Positions 35,738 to 47,837 of a DNA stretch of 64,000 nt are shown piece by piece. The stretch's first letter is position 1, and each line of letters opens with the position of its first letter. This DNA is from Hygrophila difformis. Its lineage: Eukaryota; Streptophyta; Magnoliopsida; Lamiales; Acanthaceae. The DNA lies in contig JAOANR010000004.1 in NCBI GenBank assembly GCA_030278955.1, positions 1,240,001-1,304,000 of the forward strand, read 5' to 3'. A model generated the notes under the pieces. The model worked only from the letters and a program-made list of their open reading frames with translations, was not told where the DNA came from and did no database searches. Position numbers and translations under genes: made by a program.

Positions 35738-37012
35738 TGCTTGCAATTTACTGTATTTCTTTAGCTCCTTCTTTATGCAAGTTTTCTTTCTTAGATTCAT
35801 GATGTTTTCTTCCATGTAAGAAAAAGAAATTCTGAACTGAGCCAGATTATCAAATAAAGCTTTAAATGAATTGAACCCCTCATGTTTGTAATCACTAATT
35901 GGTCGTGTATCATGCTCACACCGTCAAACAAAAAATTAATCATTTGTAAATGTATTTGTGCTGTAAAAACTGATAAAAGTGATACTAGTAATCTACTATT
36001 CTTTCTGTTATATATAACATAAAAATAATGCAGATTAAATTTATAATATTTTGAGTAATATATACTTAAAATCTTACTTACGTAAGTATGTAGTAGAAAA
36101 CATACTTACGTAATGTATTATGTGTAGGCAAAAGCCATGATCTACTCCGATTTAAACTACATGCTATTTTCTAAAGTAATTATCCAATTATTCCTTTTTT
36201 TGGCTATAAAAATTGCTTATTCTTATTATAGAAGTGATTTTAGATGACACGATTAAAATCTCTTCAATTAATCGTACAAAAGATAAAGAATTTAATGCTC
36301 TAATGTATTTCTTTTCTGCCCTGTTCGGGAATCATGTAGGAGTAATTTTTAAGTAATTCCTATAAAGTAAAGTGGGCATGTATTTGTGGACGAAGCTCAA
36401 GAACACTGAGTATAAGTTTAATTTTTGTTCTTGAACTTGAAAATACATTCATGTCAACGAACCAAATTATTGAAACGAACTGTTCAGTTAATCAGTTCAC
36501 TGTTCCATATCTAACTACTGAGCACTGAGCACTTCTTCGATGTTATAATATGTGTCAGTCTAGGTATGCTTGCAACCATATGGAGATTTGATGAAGTGAC
36601 AAAATATTTCTTGTTTCATATAATACATATTGATATTGTTTATAAGGCGAGAAGAGTGTTGCTAAACAAATGCCAAATTATGAAACATGCAAAATTTGCC
36701 CTAATTATTTTCGCAGAGCTTATTCCTTAAAATATGCATGTACTTCAAGATGGAAGGAATATGTTTTGGTCAATCTTAACTAAATGTGTGTTTTTACTGT
36801 CATTTTGCTCGCTCAATTTTGCATTGAACAGGATTGATGAGAAACCCGGTGATAAGTGGAAGCTTCCTACAGTGGCCATTGATGCTCTAGGTGCTGCAAT
36901 GCTGGTCACAATCATACTTGACTTATGGCGCATTTTTCTCGGTCCAATTGTGCCTGTTCAAGATTCTAAACAATGCGTGCAACCTGGATTGCCATGGTTT
37001 CCAGCAAGTTAG
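33604..37012 (+). CDS. CPI1: Cycloeucalenol cycloisomerase (eight coding exons)
   Basis: This enzyme opens the 9beta,19-cyclopropane ring of cycloeucalenol to give obtusifoliol, an early plant-specific step of sterol synthesis in the endoplasmic reticulum. Exons: 33604-33610, 33707-33855, 34479-34562, 34640-34681, 35078-35188, 35299-35490, 35594-35691, 36832-37012. All introns are GT/AG and phases agree. The product is 287 residues, close to the 280 of the Arabidopsis enzyme. Recognised blocks: NLWLAKDPSKRWGE, FFLLYTPFWLTLCLGIVVP, FSYVGNYFWTHYFF, SYTFPSWKMNNVPHTTF, NFPYYEFVDRSSMY and LDLWRIFLGPIVP, with several membrane helices. The 7-base first exon was chosen because it joins MG|AGNEVG in frame; reading straight through is also open. 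Confidence 0.93.
35692..35742. repeat. (CT)n(CA)n microsatellite in a CPI1 intron
   Basis: About 11 CT and 9 CA repeats start just after the donor of intron 7. Confidence 0.9.
35743..36831. other. CPI1 intron 7 remainder
   Basis: AT-rich intron sequence without recognised coding or repeat content, except an inverted pair of ACTTACGTAAGTATG-like words near 36075-36110. Confidence 0.5.
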
Positions 37013-38195
37013 GTACACTGCATAATTTGGCTCATCTTCTTTTGTTTAGACTTTGTTGGGGGACGCATACCCTCGCCCTGATGGGCCGTGTGCCCCTCAG
37101 GCACTCCTCCTTGTTGTAACTGGCTAGATACATTTTTGCCCTTTTATTCCCTCGACACATTTTAATTTGGCACTCAAATTAGATGACAGCTGGGTATTTT
37201 TTTACGTTGGGGTTGTTTGTGTGCACGACAATGCCATGTGTTTATGAATGCTGTATATTGTGAATTGTCATGCACTTGAGTGTGGTGCACCCTAAGAATA
37301 AGATAAGGTCATCCCAAGTGTTGGACGCCAAATGTTTTATGAGGCACTCTCTCTCGGACTCTTCTCCTTCAGCAGCTTTGGAAGCCTGTTTAGCAGCCAA
37401 AACAGGCTTGTGTGGCATGATTCCCACTTGATCTGACCATGCCACCGTGTGTTCTTTCTTCTTTCTGCTGGCCAGATCCAGGCACATCGATATCCCATTC
37501 GGGGCTTTTGCCATCTTTGAGGTATTCCACATCATCATTTGGTGTTGCTCCCAAGCACAGCTTTCTTGTATTTTTTCATAGGCTCCCTCATACGGTCTCC
37601 CTCCTATTGCTTTGGCTCTTTAGTCTTTACCGGCCTATTGCTTTAGTAAAGTTTGATTTTGAAAATGAAAAGGGTTCTATTTTAGAGTATTCCATTAAAT
37701 TTTTATCACACACTGCGCGTATTACATTCAGGTTATCTATTAAACCTTCCTAAACAGCTAACACTGGCTTGCCAAAAGTATCCTTTTTGTACTTAGGCAT
37801 GGAAAGAGGGATAGTAATGAAGGCACTCCTTGTGCTTTTAGACAAATTTGTGTCGACCATAAATCCATATCTAACATGACAAGAACCTGGTTTTTATTAA
37901 TTATGCGGACAACTCAATTATCTCTTCTGCAATCGAAAGAGAATTCGATGCCTCATGAGTTCTAGTGAAAGGTTGGTATTAAGGCATGCATCCATTTTAG
38001 GGGAACACTTAGCCACTTCCATCCATTGTTGCTTGTAAGGATTGGTGTGAAGGTGGTATTTGCATTGTTATTTGATTGGTGTTTCAGCTTGTGTTGTAAA
38101 GAAGTTGATTTAATTAAACTTCACCCTTACTAACATAGAGAACTGGTATATGTAAATAAGACAACTGTTTTTAATATTTTGTGCTGCGTGCATAA
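37013..38195. other. CPI1 3' flank
   Basis: The first part probably holds the CPI1 3' UTR. Frames of about 100 codons occur on both strands at 37240-37750, but none resembles a protein family. No repeat end was fixed. Confidence 0.35.
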
Positions 38196-38199
38196 GGGG

Positions 38200-39092
38200 A
38201 TCCACGGTTTGGTTTGGAAAAAAAATCAATTAAAACCAAACCATTTTAGCATTTCAAACCAAACCAAATCAAACCGGAAAAAATGGTTTGGTGCAGTTTG
38301 GTTTCGGTTTAACCAAAATTTTAAAAACAAAAAAATTATATGAATTATAGTCGTAAGCAGGGCCGTCTAATCATTTTTGGTGATCATGTTCCAATAAAAA
38401 TTTTAGGCCTCTTCTCTAATCTTATAAATTACACATAAAACATTTTATGTTCTAGCGACCGAAAATTTTTGGTATAATTTGTTCGCTATAGAAGTTAGTA
38501 ATCGAAATTCGTTAGCTACCATATTTTGCGGTCGAATTTGTAATTTTTCTAGTAGTGTTTATTAGAAATTTTAAAAATCATTTGTAAAACTAAAACTATA
38601 ATTAAAAAAAGTTTGAAAGATAAACATAAATGTAAAAATAAAATACAAAGAAAAAAAAACAATAACATTATACTTGAATAGAGCAATCCTTTTAATATTT
38701 TTGAAGCAAATTTATCAACTATGTCCACTATATTTATTTTTAGATTTAACCAAATTTTAGTTCCAAAGTAGATAATTTTTTTTTAAAAAATAATCTAATA
38801 ATAAAATAAATTTAAAAAATGGGCCCCCAATTTGCAAGAGGTCATCTTGCCCTTGCTCAAAGCCGGGCATAGTCGTAAGTGTAACAGTTCAAACTCCAAA
38901 ATGCTAATTAAAAGTTCAAAAAAAAATATAAGTTCACTGTTTACAAACCAAATACTTAATGAAATAAAACTATTAGAAGCTCTTGGAAAAAATAAAACTT
39001 TAATTATCAATGCATAGACAATGATCCGTAAACAAGTAAAATTGAATCTTGATATTCTATTTCAATCATATTTAGATATAATAAATAAATAA

Positions 39093-39131
<39 letters not shown>

Positions 39132-39252
39132 AAACAAGTGTGGTTTGCGGTCTGGTTTTGCTAATTTTTTTTCAAACCAAACCTAATCTGCAAACCACGG
39201 TTTGGTAAAACCCAAACCATAAATTTTAAACCGCAAACCAAACCAACCCGGA
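38200..39252. mobile_element. Foldback element with GGTTTGGTTT termini
   Basis: The left end has CGGTTTGGTTTGG and many AACCAAACC words; the right end repeats them in inverted orientation (AAACCGCAAACCAAACCAACC). The interior is AT-rich, contains a (TA)n run at about 39096-39125 and a CACTA terminus at 38557. No transposase. Probably a non-autonomous hAT-type element; the ends are approximate. Confidence 0.55.
38447..38557. mobile_element. CACTA terminus fragment
   Basis: Read on the - strand from 38557: CACTACTAGAAAAATTAC, then CGACCGCAAA motifs. This is a CACTA end of a family different from the large copy. The opposite end was not found, so it is truncated or rearranged. Confidence 0.55.
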
Positions 39253-39452
39253 TGTATTGTTGTAATGCTACATTACCAGTTCTAGGGAATAACATGCAAT
39301 CTTGAAGCAACCCCATATTTGCCTCAGATTTTGGCAGTAGGTAAGCCAGGATTCAATCTCCTCCATCAACAACCCAAGCATTGTTTCTCGGTTTTGAATT
39401 GGTTCGGTGCAAGCGAGTGAAAGCTAGTCGATTGCAATGCAAATCGAGAATA

Positions 39453-41735
39453 TTAGAACAACCTAGTCCAAAATCCCAAGAAGGGGAGCATGGCAGCCAG
39501 TAGTCTCTTGAAAAGTGGCGCATCTCCCTTCGTTTGCCTGCTAACTTTAACTGCCTCTTCCTCAGTTGATTCATCCACGTTTAGAACACGTGGATTCTTG
39601 TCCACTCTCATCTGATTATCCAACTCGTCCCATCCACCAAAATCGGGATTGCTCGCCCTGCTTTTAGCTGAAGCATTGTTTGGATCCATCCATGACTTGT
39701 AATTCCCGGCCTCTTTCCCTCTTCCAGTTCGCATTTTCTTTTCTCTTCTAACCTTTGTACGATCAGCATCTCCCCTAAATGGCTTCTTTTTTCTCCAAGG
39801 CTTTTGTCTTGGGGTTTCATTTGCCCTTCCGAATAATGTATCAGTAGCTAGAGAAAATGCTGACTGAGCAAGGGGTACAGCTAGAGCCATGATGATAGTA
39901 TGAGGCCCTGTTCCCATCAGCAGAGAGGTAACCACTGCCGGAATCATCCACCCAAAGGCTTGAAATACCTGCAGGGGATTGAATTCCCTTGTATCACAAA
40001 ATTCATGATAGGTACAATATGTCCTACATTTGGCAAAGAGTGAAGCAGTTTAATTTGAGCATAATGATGAGTTTAACCTACAATGTGAGTGAATAGACAA
40101 CGATTTGGTCAATGAAAAAACCTACGGAAGAAATATATACTCAAGTTTTTGTGCATAAACAGTTAACTGAGCAATTATTGTGTAACGAGAGAGATGCATT
40201 TCATAGGACTAGGAGTATTACATTGTGGGAATTAGCACCCTTGGCTATTTTTGACTTGCCGCACTTGGGTGATTTTAAGATTCATCACCCCATAAGTCAT
40301 AATAAATCAGGATTCAAATTCCATGGGTATATCAGTAGCGTTTGTACTAGAAACAAGAACAAGATACACTTCTAAAATAGCCGGCATCACAGTTAGACTC
40401 TCTGAGGTTCAAGACGTAGAATTACAAGCCCAGGCGAGAAACCTGAAGCATTCAAGGGTCCAACAAGGCCTCTAAAACTTCGAGACACAATCCTACATTT
40501 ACAAAACAAAACCCAGAACAAGCTATGAGGGGGGACGCCAAAAAACGCATAATGGGGAAGTGTTACCAATTAAAGCATCATGTCACCTTCATCTTGCTAC
40601 ACTATTGTAATGTAGAAATGAAAACCCTATGCCTAAACCTAGAACCAGGTCAAATTGACTCCAGAAATTGAATTTCAAAAGGATTACAGAAGCACCATAA
40701 GAGTTAAGGTTGTATACTATCTTTACTAGGTTGAAAGACATTTCCTTGATACTTTAATTACAACACTTGCATGGATGCCACATTCAGACTAACATTATAT
40801 TGCTCAACGAGTAGCTCGAATCAGTTTGATTCAGACCGAGTCGGTCTGATTCGTAAGCATGAAGACTTACATTGAACTGATGACCCACTTCTTATAGTGG
40901 TAAAGACCTAACCAATTTCGCCATCCTACCTTGTTCAATAACTGATTACTAATTTAAAGTAAAAATTCCATAAATTAAGTTCCTGGAGCTCGAGGCAGCC
41001 TACTCAATCAAGCTCAGTCGTTAACTTCTTGAGTTGAATACTCAATTTATTCAAAAATAGCTGACAAAAATCATACCATTTGTTAACGTAAATGAAGAAA
41101 TCCCAATTAGGAAACACTGCAACCAAAATTTCCATGGACCATTTAATTAGTGAAAGCTAAGGATAAATCTTTTTGCCAAAGGGGAATCTTTACCGAAAAT
41201 CTTGAAGCATTACAGACTACAGAGGGTACTGAGAACCCTAATGAAGCCCCTAGTTAATGGATTACTATACATAAGGTGATAGGTTATCTTAATTCCAATT
41301 TACCAGAAGCAAAGGATTGAGTTCATACAACACCTTAGAAACCCAATTGAACCCCACAGCAGCTTCGAGAATCCCAAACCCATCGTCCTCCTCCTCCTCA
41401 TCTTCTTCAGCATCAAATTCATCATACCACCAAACCCTCTGCTTCGCGGCTTTCCTGAACCCAAATTCAGGCTCCTCCTCGTCGGAGTCGTCCGTCGCAT
41501 AACCGTTGGAAAATCTGGATTTGTGCTTGGTGTTCACATGCTTCTCCCAATCCCACCGGGATCCGCCGCTCCGGCGGCCGGAAAAACACCGCCAATATTT
41601 AGTTTGATGATAATCAAGGGAAAAGATGCCGTAGTAATTATGAGTTATTGGAGTGGAGAATCGGTGGAGGAATTGAATTGTTTGAGGCTCGAATTGGAGT
41701 TGGGGAATCGGCAATAGGAAAACACAGAGCCCCAT
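39453..41735 (-). CDS. Conserved membrane protein of unknown function, two exons
   Basis: Exon 1 (41735-41304) and exon 2 (39968-39453) join at a codon boundary, with donor CTG|GTAAAT and acceptor CCTGCAG; the intron is 1,335 bp. The 315-residue product has a Ser/Phe-rich N-terminus, a very acidic segment (residues about 85-125), then FGILEAAVGFNWVSKVLYEL leading into two membrane segments (FGWMIPAVVTSLLMGTG and IIMALAVPLAQSAFSLA), a basic soluble region, and a C-terminal hydrophobic stretch. I do not recognise a named family. The N-terminus could be an organelle targeting sequence. An upstream ATG at 41831 is open too, but it lies in LINE-derived sequence, so the later ATG is preferred. Confidence 0.78.
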
Positions 41736-41800
41736 TATCGGTGCAAGTGTGCAATGCTGTGCAGGGTACAACAGAAAGGGCATGAGGTACAACAGTTGAT

Positions 41801-41814
41801 GGACTAGGACAATT
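41801..41814. repeat. LINE target-site duplication, left
   Basis: GGACTAGGACAATT, repeated with one mismatch at 42347-42360. Confidence 0.75.
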
Positions 41815-42346
41815 TTTTTTTTTTTTTTCATGACAGCCTAATCATAACGGTACCCAAAAAGAAAAACTAGCGACAAGTAGGGGTGTGCAAATTTCGGTCG
41901 AACCGTAGCCGACAAGGAACCAAGTTCCATTCGCATCCGCTGTAATTAAAGGCCTAACTACGTCGGGAGGAAAGACCTAAATGAAGTATAAAACAGTTTA
42001 ATATTCGTGCCTATTTTAACTAGACAATTAGCAACTGAATTCCCCTCACCGCGAACAGGATGAAAATGACAAACTTGAAACTCATGTGGAATGCCACATA
42101 TCCTATTGAGATATGGCGCAAACCAATGATGATCACTAGGTGGGGTCAAAATGCGCCTGAGAGCCTCTTGAGAATCACAAAAACAATACAGCTTTAAGAT
42201 GCTATGTTCCCGAGCTAGATGCAAGCCATGAAGCATACCAGCAAGCTCCGCTTGCACCACCGAAACACATCCCAAAAAACCAGAGACAACGTCAATTTTG
42301 CCTGGAATAGTCACGGAGCACAGCTCCAAAGCCAGCCCTTCCCTCT
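41813..42346 (-). mobile_element. 5'-truncated LINE
   Basis: On the - strand: an RNase H-like domain (42329-41958), a short 3' UTR, and a poly(A) of 16 (41828-41813), flanked by a 14-bp duplication. This is the structure of a target-primed retrotransposition event that stopped early. It lies about 80 bp upstream of the unnamed gene's ATG and is on the same strand. Confidence 0.8.
41958..42329 (-). pseudogene. LINE RNase H-like domain fragment
   Basis: 123 codons with QAELAGMLHGLHLAREH, FCDSQEALRRI and VRGEGNSVANCL, the order of the RNase H-like domain at the C-terminus of plant LINE polyproteins (RVT_3 type). Its start is the truncation point, so no upstream RT domain remains. Confidence 0.78.
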
Positions 42347-42360
42347 GGACTAGGCCAATT

Positions 42361-43928
42361 GATATTTATTTGAAGTTTTATTAAATTAAATATTTGGAGA
42401 TTAATTAAGGTAAATACCATGATATTCCCAGGTCTTATTAGACTCAAGACCAATCCCTTGAGATCTGGTGGGAATTGAAGGAAGTTGTCTCTTGCAAAGC
42501 AGATTTGGAAATTAAATTGATTTAAGGTTAAAGATAATCTACATCTAAATGTAGTGTTTAATGTCCGGGTTGAAAATAGTGCCGCAAACGAGCCAAGCCG
42601 AACATAGTGGTAGGTGTTTTAGCTTGGTTCGTAAGGATTCGAGCTTTATTCGTGTTCGTTCGTTAAGGAGTTCGAGCCTAAAATTATGTTTAAGCTCGCC
42701 CCGTGAAAAAGTTCATAAGTTGAGCTCGAGTTTGGCTCGGCTTGTTTAATTCAAACAAGTCAACTTACTCTTTTATTTGGCTCGGTTCGTTTACATCGAA
42801 CTCAATGCGTTTCAGCTTGTTCAACTTAATTAAAAATTTATTTGGATATTTATTCCATTCCTAATCTTTCAATAATGCTCAATTTAAAATAATAACGTTA
42901 AATTCTAGGTTACAACTTACAATTTTTATAATATAAATAATAATTAAAAATAATAATATAAAATTAGAAAAATACCCTCCTAACAAACATATGTGAATAA
43001 TTTTAAATTGTTAGCAAACAAAGCTAGTGTTCGTTAGTTAAGCAAAAAAGCTCAAGTTCATATTTCAGATTGGTTCGTTAAGCTTTACAAATGAACAAAC
43101 ACGAGCCGAATCGAGTTTTATTCACGAACATTTTTTTCCCGCTCTAGTTGAAAACTTGATTTTGTGGTCAAATTTGGAAACTATTTGTCTCCTTTATTAT
43201 TTATAATAATTTATATGCCATAAATTCCCACTACTTTTATTGTAGTTCGAGTATCTATTGTAACAAAGAATAAAATGAGTTGGGATAGGGTGTTGAATGA
43301 GTGACATTTTCCAGATGGAAAGTGATAATCCGATGAGGTGTGTGTGCTGAGTATTTAATGATGGTTGGATTGTATAAAAAACACTCAGCACATACAAAAC
43401 ACTCATTCAGCAAATACAAAACACTACTTCAGTATGCAAACCAAATCCGAATGTATTGCCTCTTAAACGACCTAATTAAAAAAAATATAGGGAGAGATCG
43501 ACTAACATTTAGTAATATCAACCCCATCTACGTACGGCATACCTTATATATATACATACATTCGCTTTCATATTTTTTTTTATACATGAGCACATGGCTT
43601 TCGCCATTTCATTATTTAAATGGTTCGGTGAAATTTTTAATTAAAGCTAAAACTAAATAAATGGGATCTCTTCTCATTTACATTCCTTAAGCACACCACA
43701 AACCCGATCGGATTTATTCATTCTCAACTCAACTCCACAGAAAACATAAACAAGCCAAGCCAACAAAAGCAACCCATGGCGTGTAAGAAAACACCTTACT
43801 AATGACCCACTCCGCTAAATAGTTTGGTAGCTAATGAATTTTGATCACAAGCTCAATGAGTAAACTCACTAATTGGTGGCTGAATTTTATAATTCAATTG
43901 CTGAAATAGAAAATTCTTGTAGTGATCA
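42361..43928. other. Gene-free region between the LINE and the ERF gene
   Basis: A SINE-like fragment lies at about 42410-42505 (GACCAATCCCTTGAGAT). From about 42575 to 43135 there is sequence rich in GAGCCGA, TTCGAGC and GCTCG words at both ends, probably a hAT-type foldback. The rest, including the ERF 3' UTR side, is AT-rich without recognised genes. Confidence 0.4.
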
Positions 43929-44552
43929 TCAGACGGTGCCCATCATCCCATGAAAATCATCGTCGTCGTGGAACGACCATAGACTGATGGCAGCATCTGC
44001 TTCTTTATAAACGACCGCATCCCAGTCCATTTCAAAATATGGCATGATCATCTGATATGAGTTCATTGACCACTCAAGAAATCCTGTCATGTTGTTGTTA
44101 CCTGCCATGAAATTTTCCTCGAAGGAAGAAGCATCAGACATAAACGAATTATGCATCATCTCTTCATCGTGCTTTAGCTGCACTTTCTCTTCCTTCGACA
44201 GGGCACGTGGGCATCCATCAAGGCTCGCCAAGTTGTCCGAATTCCTACGATCACTCAAACCACAGGATATCTTAGCATTAGGAAAATTAAGCTTTGCTTT
44301 ACTACCCCTTATCCGGAGGGCCTCATAATCATAAGCTCGTGCAGCTTCCTCGGCCGTATTGTATGTACCAAGCCACACCCGATGCCCTTTCTTGGGGTCG
44401 CGAATTTCAGCCGACCATTTGCCCCATGGCCTCTGCCGGATTCCTCTGTATGGATCATTCCTCTTTCTTTTCGCGCATTTTGTAGCATGTTTTATGCCCG
44501 AATCAGCAGCGGTCACATCATTGCCGTATGTTAGAACCTGTTGGCCACACAT
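43929..44552 (-). CDS. AP2/ERF transcription factor, group VII-like
   Basis: A 207-residue nuclear DNA-binding protein with one AP2/ERF domain at about residues 35-92 ([18 protein letters not shown] ... AKLNFP); such domains bind GCC-box DNA. A basic stretch KRKRND precedes it. The protein starts Met-Cys and ends with ISLWSF plus an acidic tail, both seen in group VII ERFs, in which the exposed Cys is an oxygen-dependent degradation signal. The usual MCGGAI start is not kept: here it reads [10 protein letters not shown]. No intron interrupts the frame. Whether it is a true group VII member needs a tree. Confidence 0.85.
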   Translation of the reverse strand: MCGQQVLTYGNDVTAADSGIKHATKCAKRKRNDPYRGIRQRPWGKWSAEIRDPKKGHRVWLGTYNTAEEAARAYDYEALRIRGSKAKLNFPNAKISCGLSDRRNSDNLASLDGCPRALSKEEKVQLKHDEEMMHNSFMSDASSFEENFMAGNNNMTGFLEWSMNSYQMIMPYFEMDWDAVVYKEADAAISLWSFHDDDDFHGMMGTV

Positions 44553-44696
44553 CTCGACCGCGTAAATGCTAGGTTTGGAAATTCGAGATTTATTTATTTA
44601 TTTATTTAATTTTGCGACAAAATGTATTGGAAAGAAAGATGTATATGGTGTGGATGGATTGGGGGGGTAGAGATACAGTTCATGAGGGAGCGTGGT

Positions 44697-44706
44697 TTAT
44701 ATAAGA
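44697..44706 (-). promoter_or_regulatory. TATA box of the ERF gene
   Basis: CTTATATAAA on the - strand, about 145 bp before the ATG. The only TATA-like word in a suitable position. Confidence 0.55.
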
Positions 44707-44874
44707 ATTCAGCATCAATAGCCGAATAGGGAATGAAACCAGAGGTATTCTAATTTTGGTCACTAGATTGAAAAAGGAGGAGGAGGAGGTGCATGAATTT
44801 CCTACCCCGCCTGACGTGTATTGGCTGGCCCTAAACTCCTAGGAATTTTTAATTACCAACTATACAGCATGTGC

Positions 44875-45374
44875 NNNNNNNNNNNNNNNNNNNNNNNNNN
44901 NNNNNNNNNNNNNNNNNNNNNNNNNNNNNNNNNNNNNNNNNNNNNNNNNNNNNNNNNNNNNNNNNNNNNNNNNNNNNNNNNNNNNNNNNNNNNNNNNNNN
45001 NNNNNNNNNNNNNNNNNNNNNNNNNNNNNNNNNNNNNNNNNNNNNNNNNNNNNNNNNNNNNNNNNNNNNNNNNNNNNNNNNNNNNNNNNNNNNNNNNNNN
45101 NNNNNNNNNNNNNNNNNNNNNNNNNNNNNNNNNNNNNNNNNNNNNNNNNNNNNNNNNNNNNNNNNNNNNNNNNNNNNNNNNNNNNNNNNNNNNNNNNNNN
45201 NNNNNNNNNNNNNNNNNNNNNNNNNNNNNNNNNNNNNNNNNNNNNNNNNNNNNNNNNNNNNNNNNNNNNNNNNNNNNNNNNNNNNNNNNNNNNNNNNNNN
45301 NNNNNNNNNNNNNNNNNNNNNNNNNNNNNNNNNNNNNNNNNNNNNNNNNNNNNNNNNNNNNNNNNNNNNNNNNN
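44875..45374. other. Assembly gap (500 N)
   Basis: Exactly 500 N, a placeholder size. It removes part of the region upstream of the ERF gene; reading frames across it are artefacts. Confidence 0.99.
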
Positions 45375-46047
45375 AACTATGCTAAAAATAATTATTATTA
45401 CCAAAGAATTAAACAAAGGAACGAAAGAAAACTAGCTACTGAGAAGTACATTGGTTCACCAATCATTGATTAGTTGAGTGGTAATAATTGACGCTAGCTG
45501 GGCTTGGTAAGAAAAACTATGATGAGAAAGGGGGAAAATTCGTTGATGCTAGAATGCGCTTCCTAGAAATATTAATCGGCACTTGAGTGGCTTGACACTG
45601 ACGGTTGATTTTCAACCGAATTACCAAAAAACAGTGCAGTGGTTGTTAATAAAACTGCAAGCAAGAAACATCGTTTTGCTGGAAATTGGCTGTTGGCTGA
45701 TACTAGGTATTTATTTGTGCATTAAAAACAGTGGATGCAAATTCTGGTTTTGCACTAGGAATGAATGAAGGCAATAAACATCATATCGATCATTTTGAAT
45801 TGAAGCCAAGTTGGCTGATAGATATTTGGGGTGTTTGGAAGCCGACATATTTAGGAGTATATAACGGATTCAATCAGCATATCCTCTCACAATTCTCTCT
45901 CCAAATCTGCTATCTGCTAATCGATCCGCTGACTCCCAAACATCCCCATTATTCCTTTGTGCATTAAAACAATGGCTGATAATACTAGCTATTAGCCTAT
46001 ATTATTATCCTGGTGGGTGAATGTCGTGTGTATGTGTATCTTTTATT
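45375..46047. other. Intergenic region with a small TIR repeat
   Basis: A short inverted pair GGGGTGTTTGG (about 45827) and CCAAACATCCCC (about 45937) frames a possible 120-bp MITE. No gene is seen. Confidence 0.35.
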
Positions 46048-47622
46048 TATCAAAACTTATCAGTTTATTTTATTTTATTTTCTTGAAAAAATATCTGGGG
46101 AAAGGAGAGCCATCAAATTAACTACTTGCATTTTGCCAAAAATAAAATTAACTACTTGCAATGTAGTTTGGTTTTGCTTACCTGCATATTATTGAGAAAA
46201 AGAAAAAAATGAAATAATGAAATTCACTCTTGTTAGGGATCGGGACCGCCACCCGAAATCCGGCACTAAAATGATATATATCGTCCGTTTTTTGCTGAGG
46301 CCTCACGGTTTTCTCTTTTGGGCACATCCCAAAAGGTCTTATACTGATGAATCCACACCACTGACTCAGTCTTCAAACCAATTTTTGGTACCATTGTTAG
46401 GGATCGATACCGCCACCCTAAGTTCGACATGTACGCTTTAGGCCGAGCCTTCACGATTTTCTCTTTGAATACCTCCGAAAATGCCTTATATGCAAGACAA
46501 ATTTCCTTTGTATTACCAATGTGGGATATGGTTTAGGTGCTATAAACCTTCACGATTGAGTTTGAACCCAACAAATCTACTTGTGGGATATGGGTTAGGT
46601 GCTATAAACCTTCATATGCCGAATCTGTTGAATAAGCTCTTTACGAGAATTTTTTTTTTTTTTCTTTTAAACATCTTAAAAGGGATTTCGTATATAGGTT
46701 CTTACCATCAATATGAATGATTGACGAATGAAATTAGATAACCAATAAATTCATTTTTTTTTTAAATATTGACACTCATGTGTTGGCAAATTTGTGTGGG
46801 AGCCCAAGCGATACAAATTACAAAGATGGATAAAAGGAGAGGGATAAGGGGTGGTTGGGGAATCGAACCCCCAACTTCTAGGCTGTGAGTGGGGGACTTG
46901 ACCACTAGAGTAAGTTTCCCATCCCACCAATAAAGTCAATTGATTTTGGTACTTTCCTTTATTTCAATAGTAGTGGCAAAATTTGTGGGTTTTATTTATG
47001 AACAAAATCATCATCAATGTGTGGAAGTGTGTTTAAAAATTTAAAATTTATGTTGGATTGATATAAAAATATGCGGGAGTGAAAAATACATTTATTAAAT
47101 TGGGTAAAGATGATATCAGTTTGAATTCAATATTGTGATACTAGAATATGTCATTCCAATCGCTTCATTAGGAAATTTAATTAATTGATTCATTAGTGAT
47201 GGAGGCAATGAGTCAATTAATCAATTTTACAACCATATGAAGCATGATTATATTTTCATCAATCATATAAGATAACTAATTTATTTATTTATTTTTTGTT
47301 TTCCTTCCCCGTACATAAATACTGGATCCAACACATTAAATATATATATATATATATATATATCATATGAATAAGACATTTCAGCATAATAACTCATATT
47401 CTACCTACGGGTACATATATATATATATATATATCCTATATAAAATGGCATTATGAGGGAGAAAGAAAGGAGACAGGGCATTTTTTTTTAACACCAATGT
47501 CCCCAAGCCTCATTAAACATATAATGAAAAAGACATTTCAGTATAATAACCCATATGCATGCTACCTATTGGTACGCATATCCTATATAGAATGGCATTA
47601 TGAGAGAGAAAGGAAAGGAGAC
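46048..47622. repeat. Segmental duplication, copy 1
   Basis: Aligns in order with 48036-49636, from ATCAAAACTTATCAG to GAAAGGAAAGGAGACA, including TACTTGCAATGTAGTTTG and CATTCATTAGTGAT-type landmarks. Compared with copy 2 it holds a SINE (46759-46922), an internal repeat of GTTAGGGATCG sequence at 46234 and 46396, two (TA)n expansions, and an extra copy of its last 110 bp. Confidence 0.8.
46759..46922 (-). mobile_element. SINE in duplication copy 1
   Basis: On the - strand: a tRNA-like head with A-box-like TAGTGGTCAAG and B-box GGGTTCGATTCCC, an unrelated body and a terminal A-run. Flanks ACCAATAAATTCA and ACCAATAAAGTCA are a 13-bp duplication with one mismatch. Copy 2 lacks the insertion at the matching place (near 49032). 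Confidence 0.75.
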
Positions 47623-47651
47623 ACAATCTGTGTGTATCTTATATATATTTA

Positions 47652-47825
47652 GGTGAATATCAATGTATTCTCATGCCACATGGGACCCAAAACTAATCCC
47701 TCGAGGATCTGCAAGGGCAATTAAGGGAGCCTCTCCCAAAGCAGTTTTTTGCATACACAAGGCTCGAACCCGAGACCTTGCTTAAGCGACTAGAGCACCC
47801 ATCCACTCAAACCAACTGCTGTTGG
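47652..47825 (-). mobile_element. SINE of a second family
   Basis: On the - strand: TTGGTTTGAGTGG (A-box-like), GGTTCGAGCC (B-box), then GGATTAGT near the 3' end. Related fragments lie in AMT1 intron 1, at 42410 and at about 49670-49815. Confidence 0.6.
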
Positions 47826-47837
47826 TTGTATCTTATA

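Noticed and set aside
37242..37753. Frames of about 100 codons on both strands 3' of CPI1
   Set aside because: No domain, no start context or neighbours to support them; mutually overlapping chance frames.
44821..45473. Long frames on both strands across the run of N
   Set aside because: They consist of X residues only; they are artefacts of the assembly gap.
46845..46925. Possible tRNA gene with A-box and B-box
   Set aside because: The cloverleaf is not convincing, the sequence continues into a non-tRNA body with an A-run and is bracketed by a target duplication. It is a SINE head.
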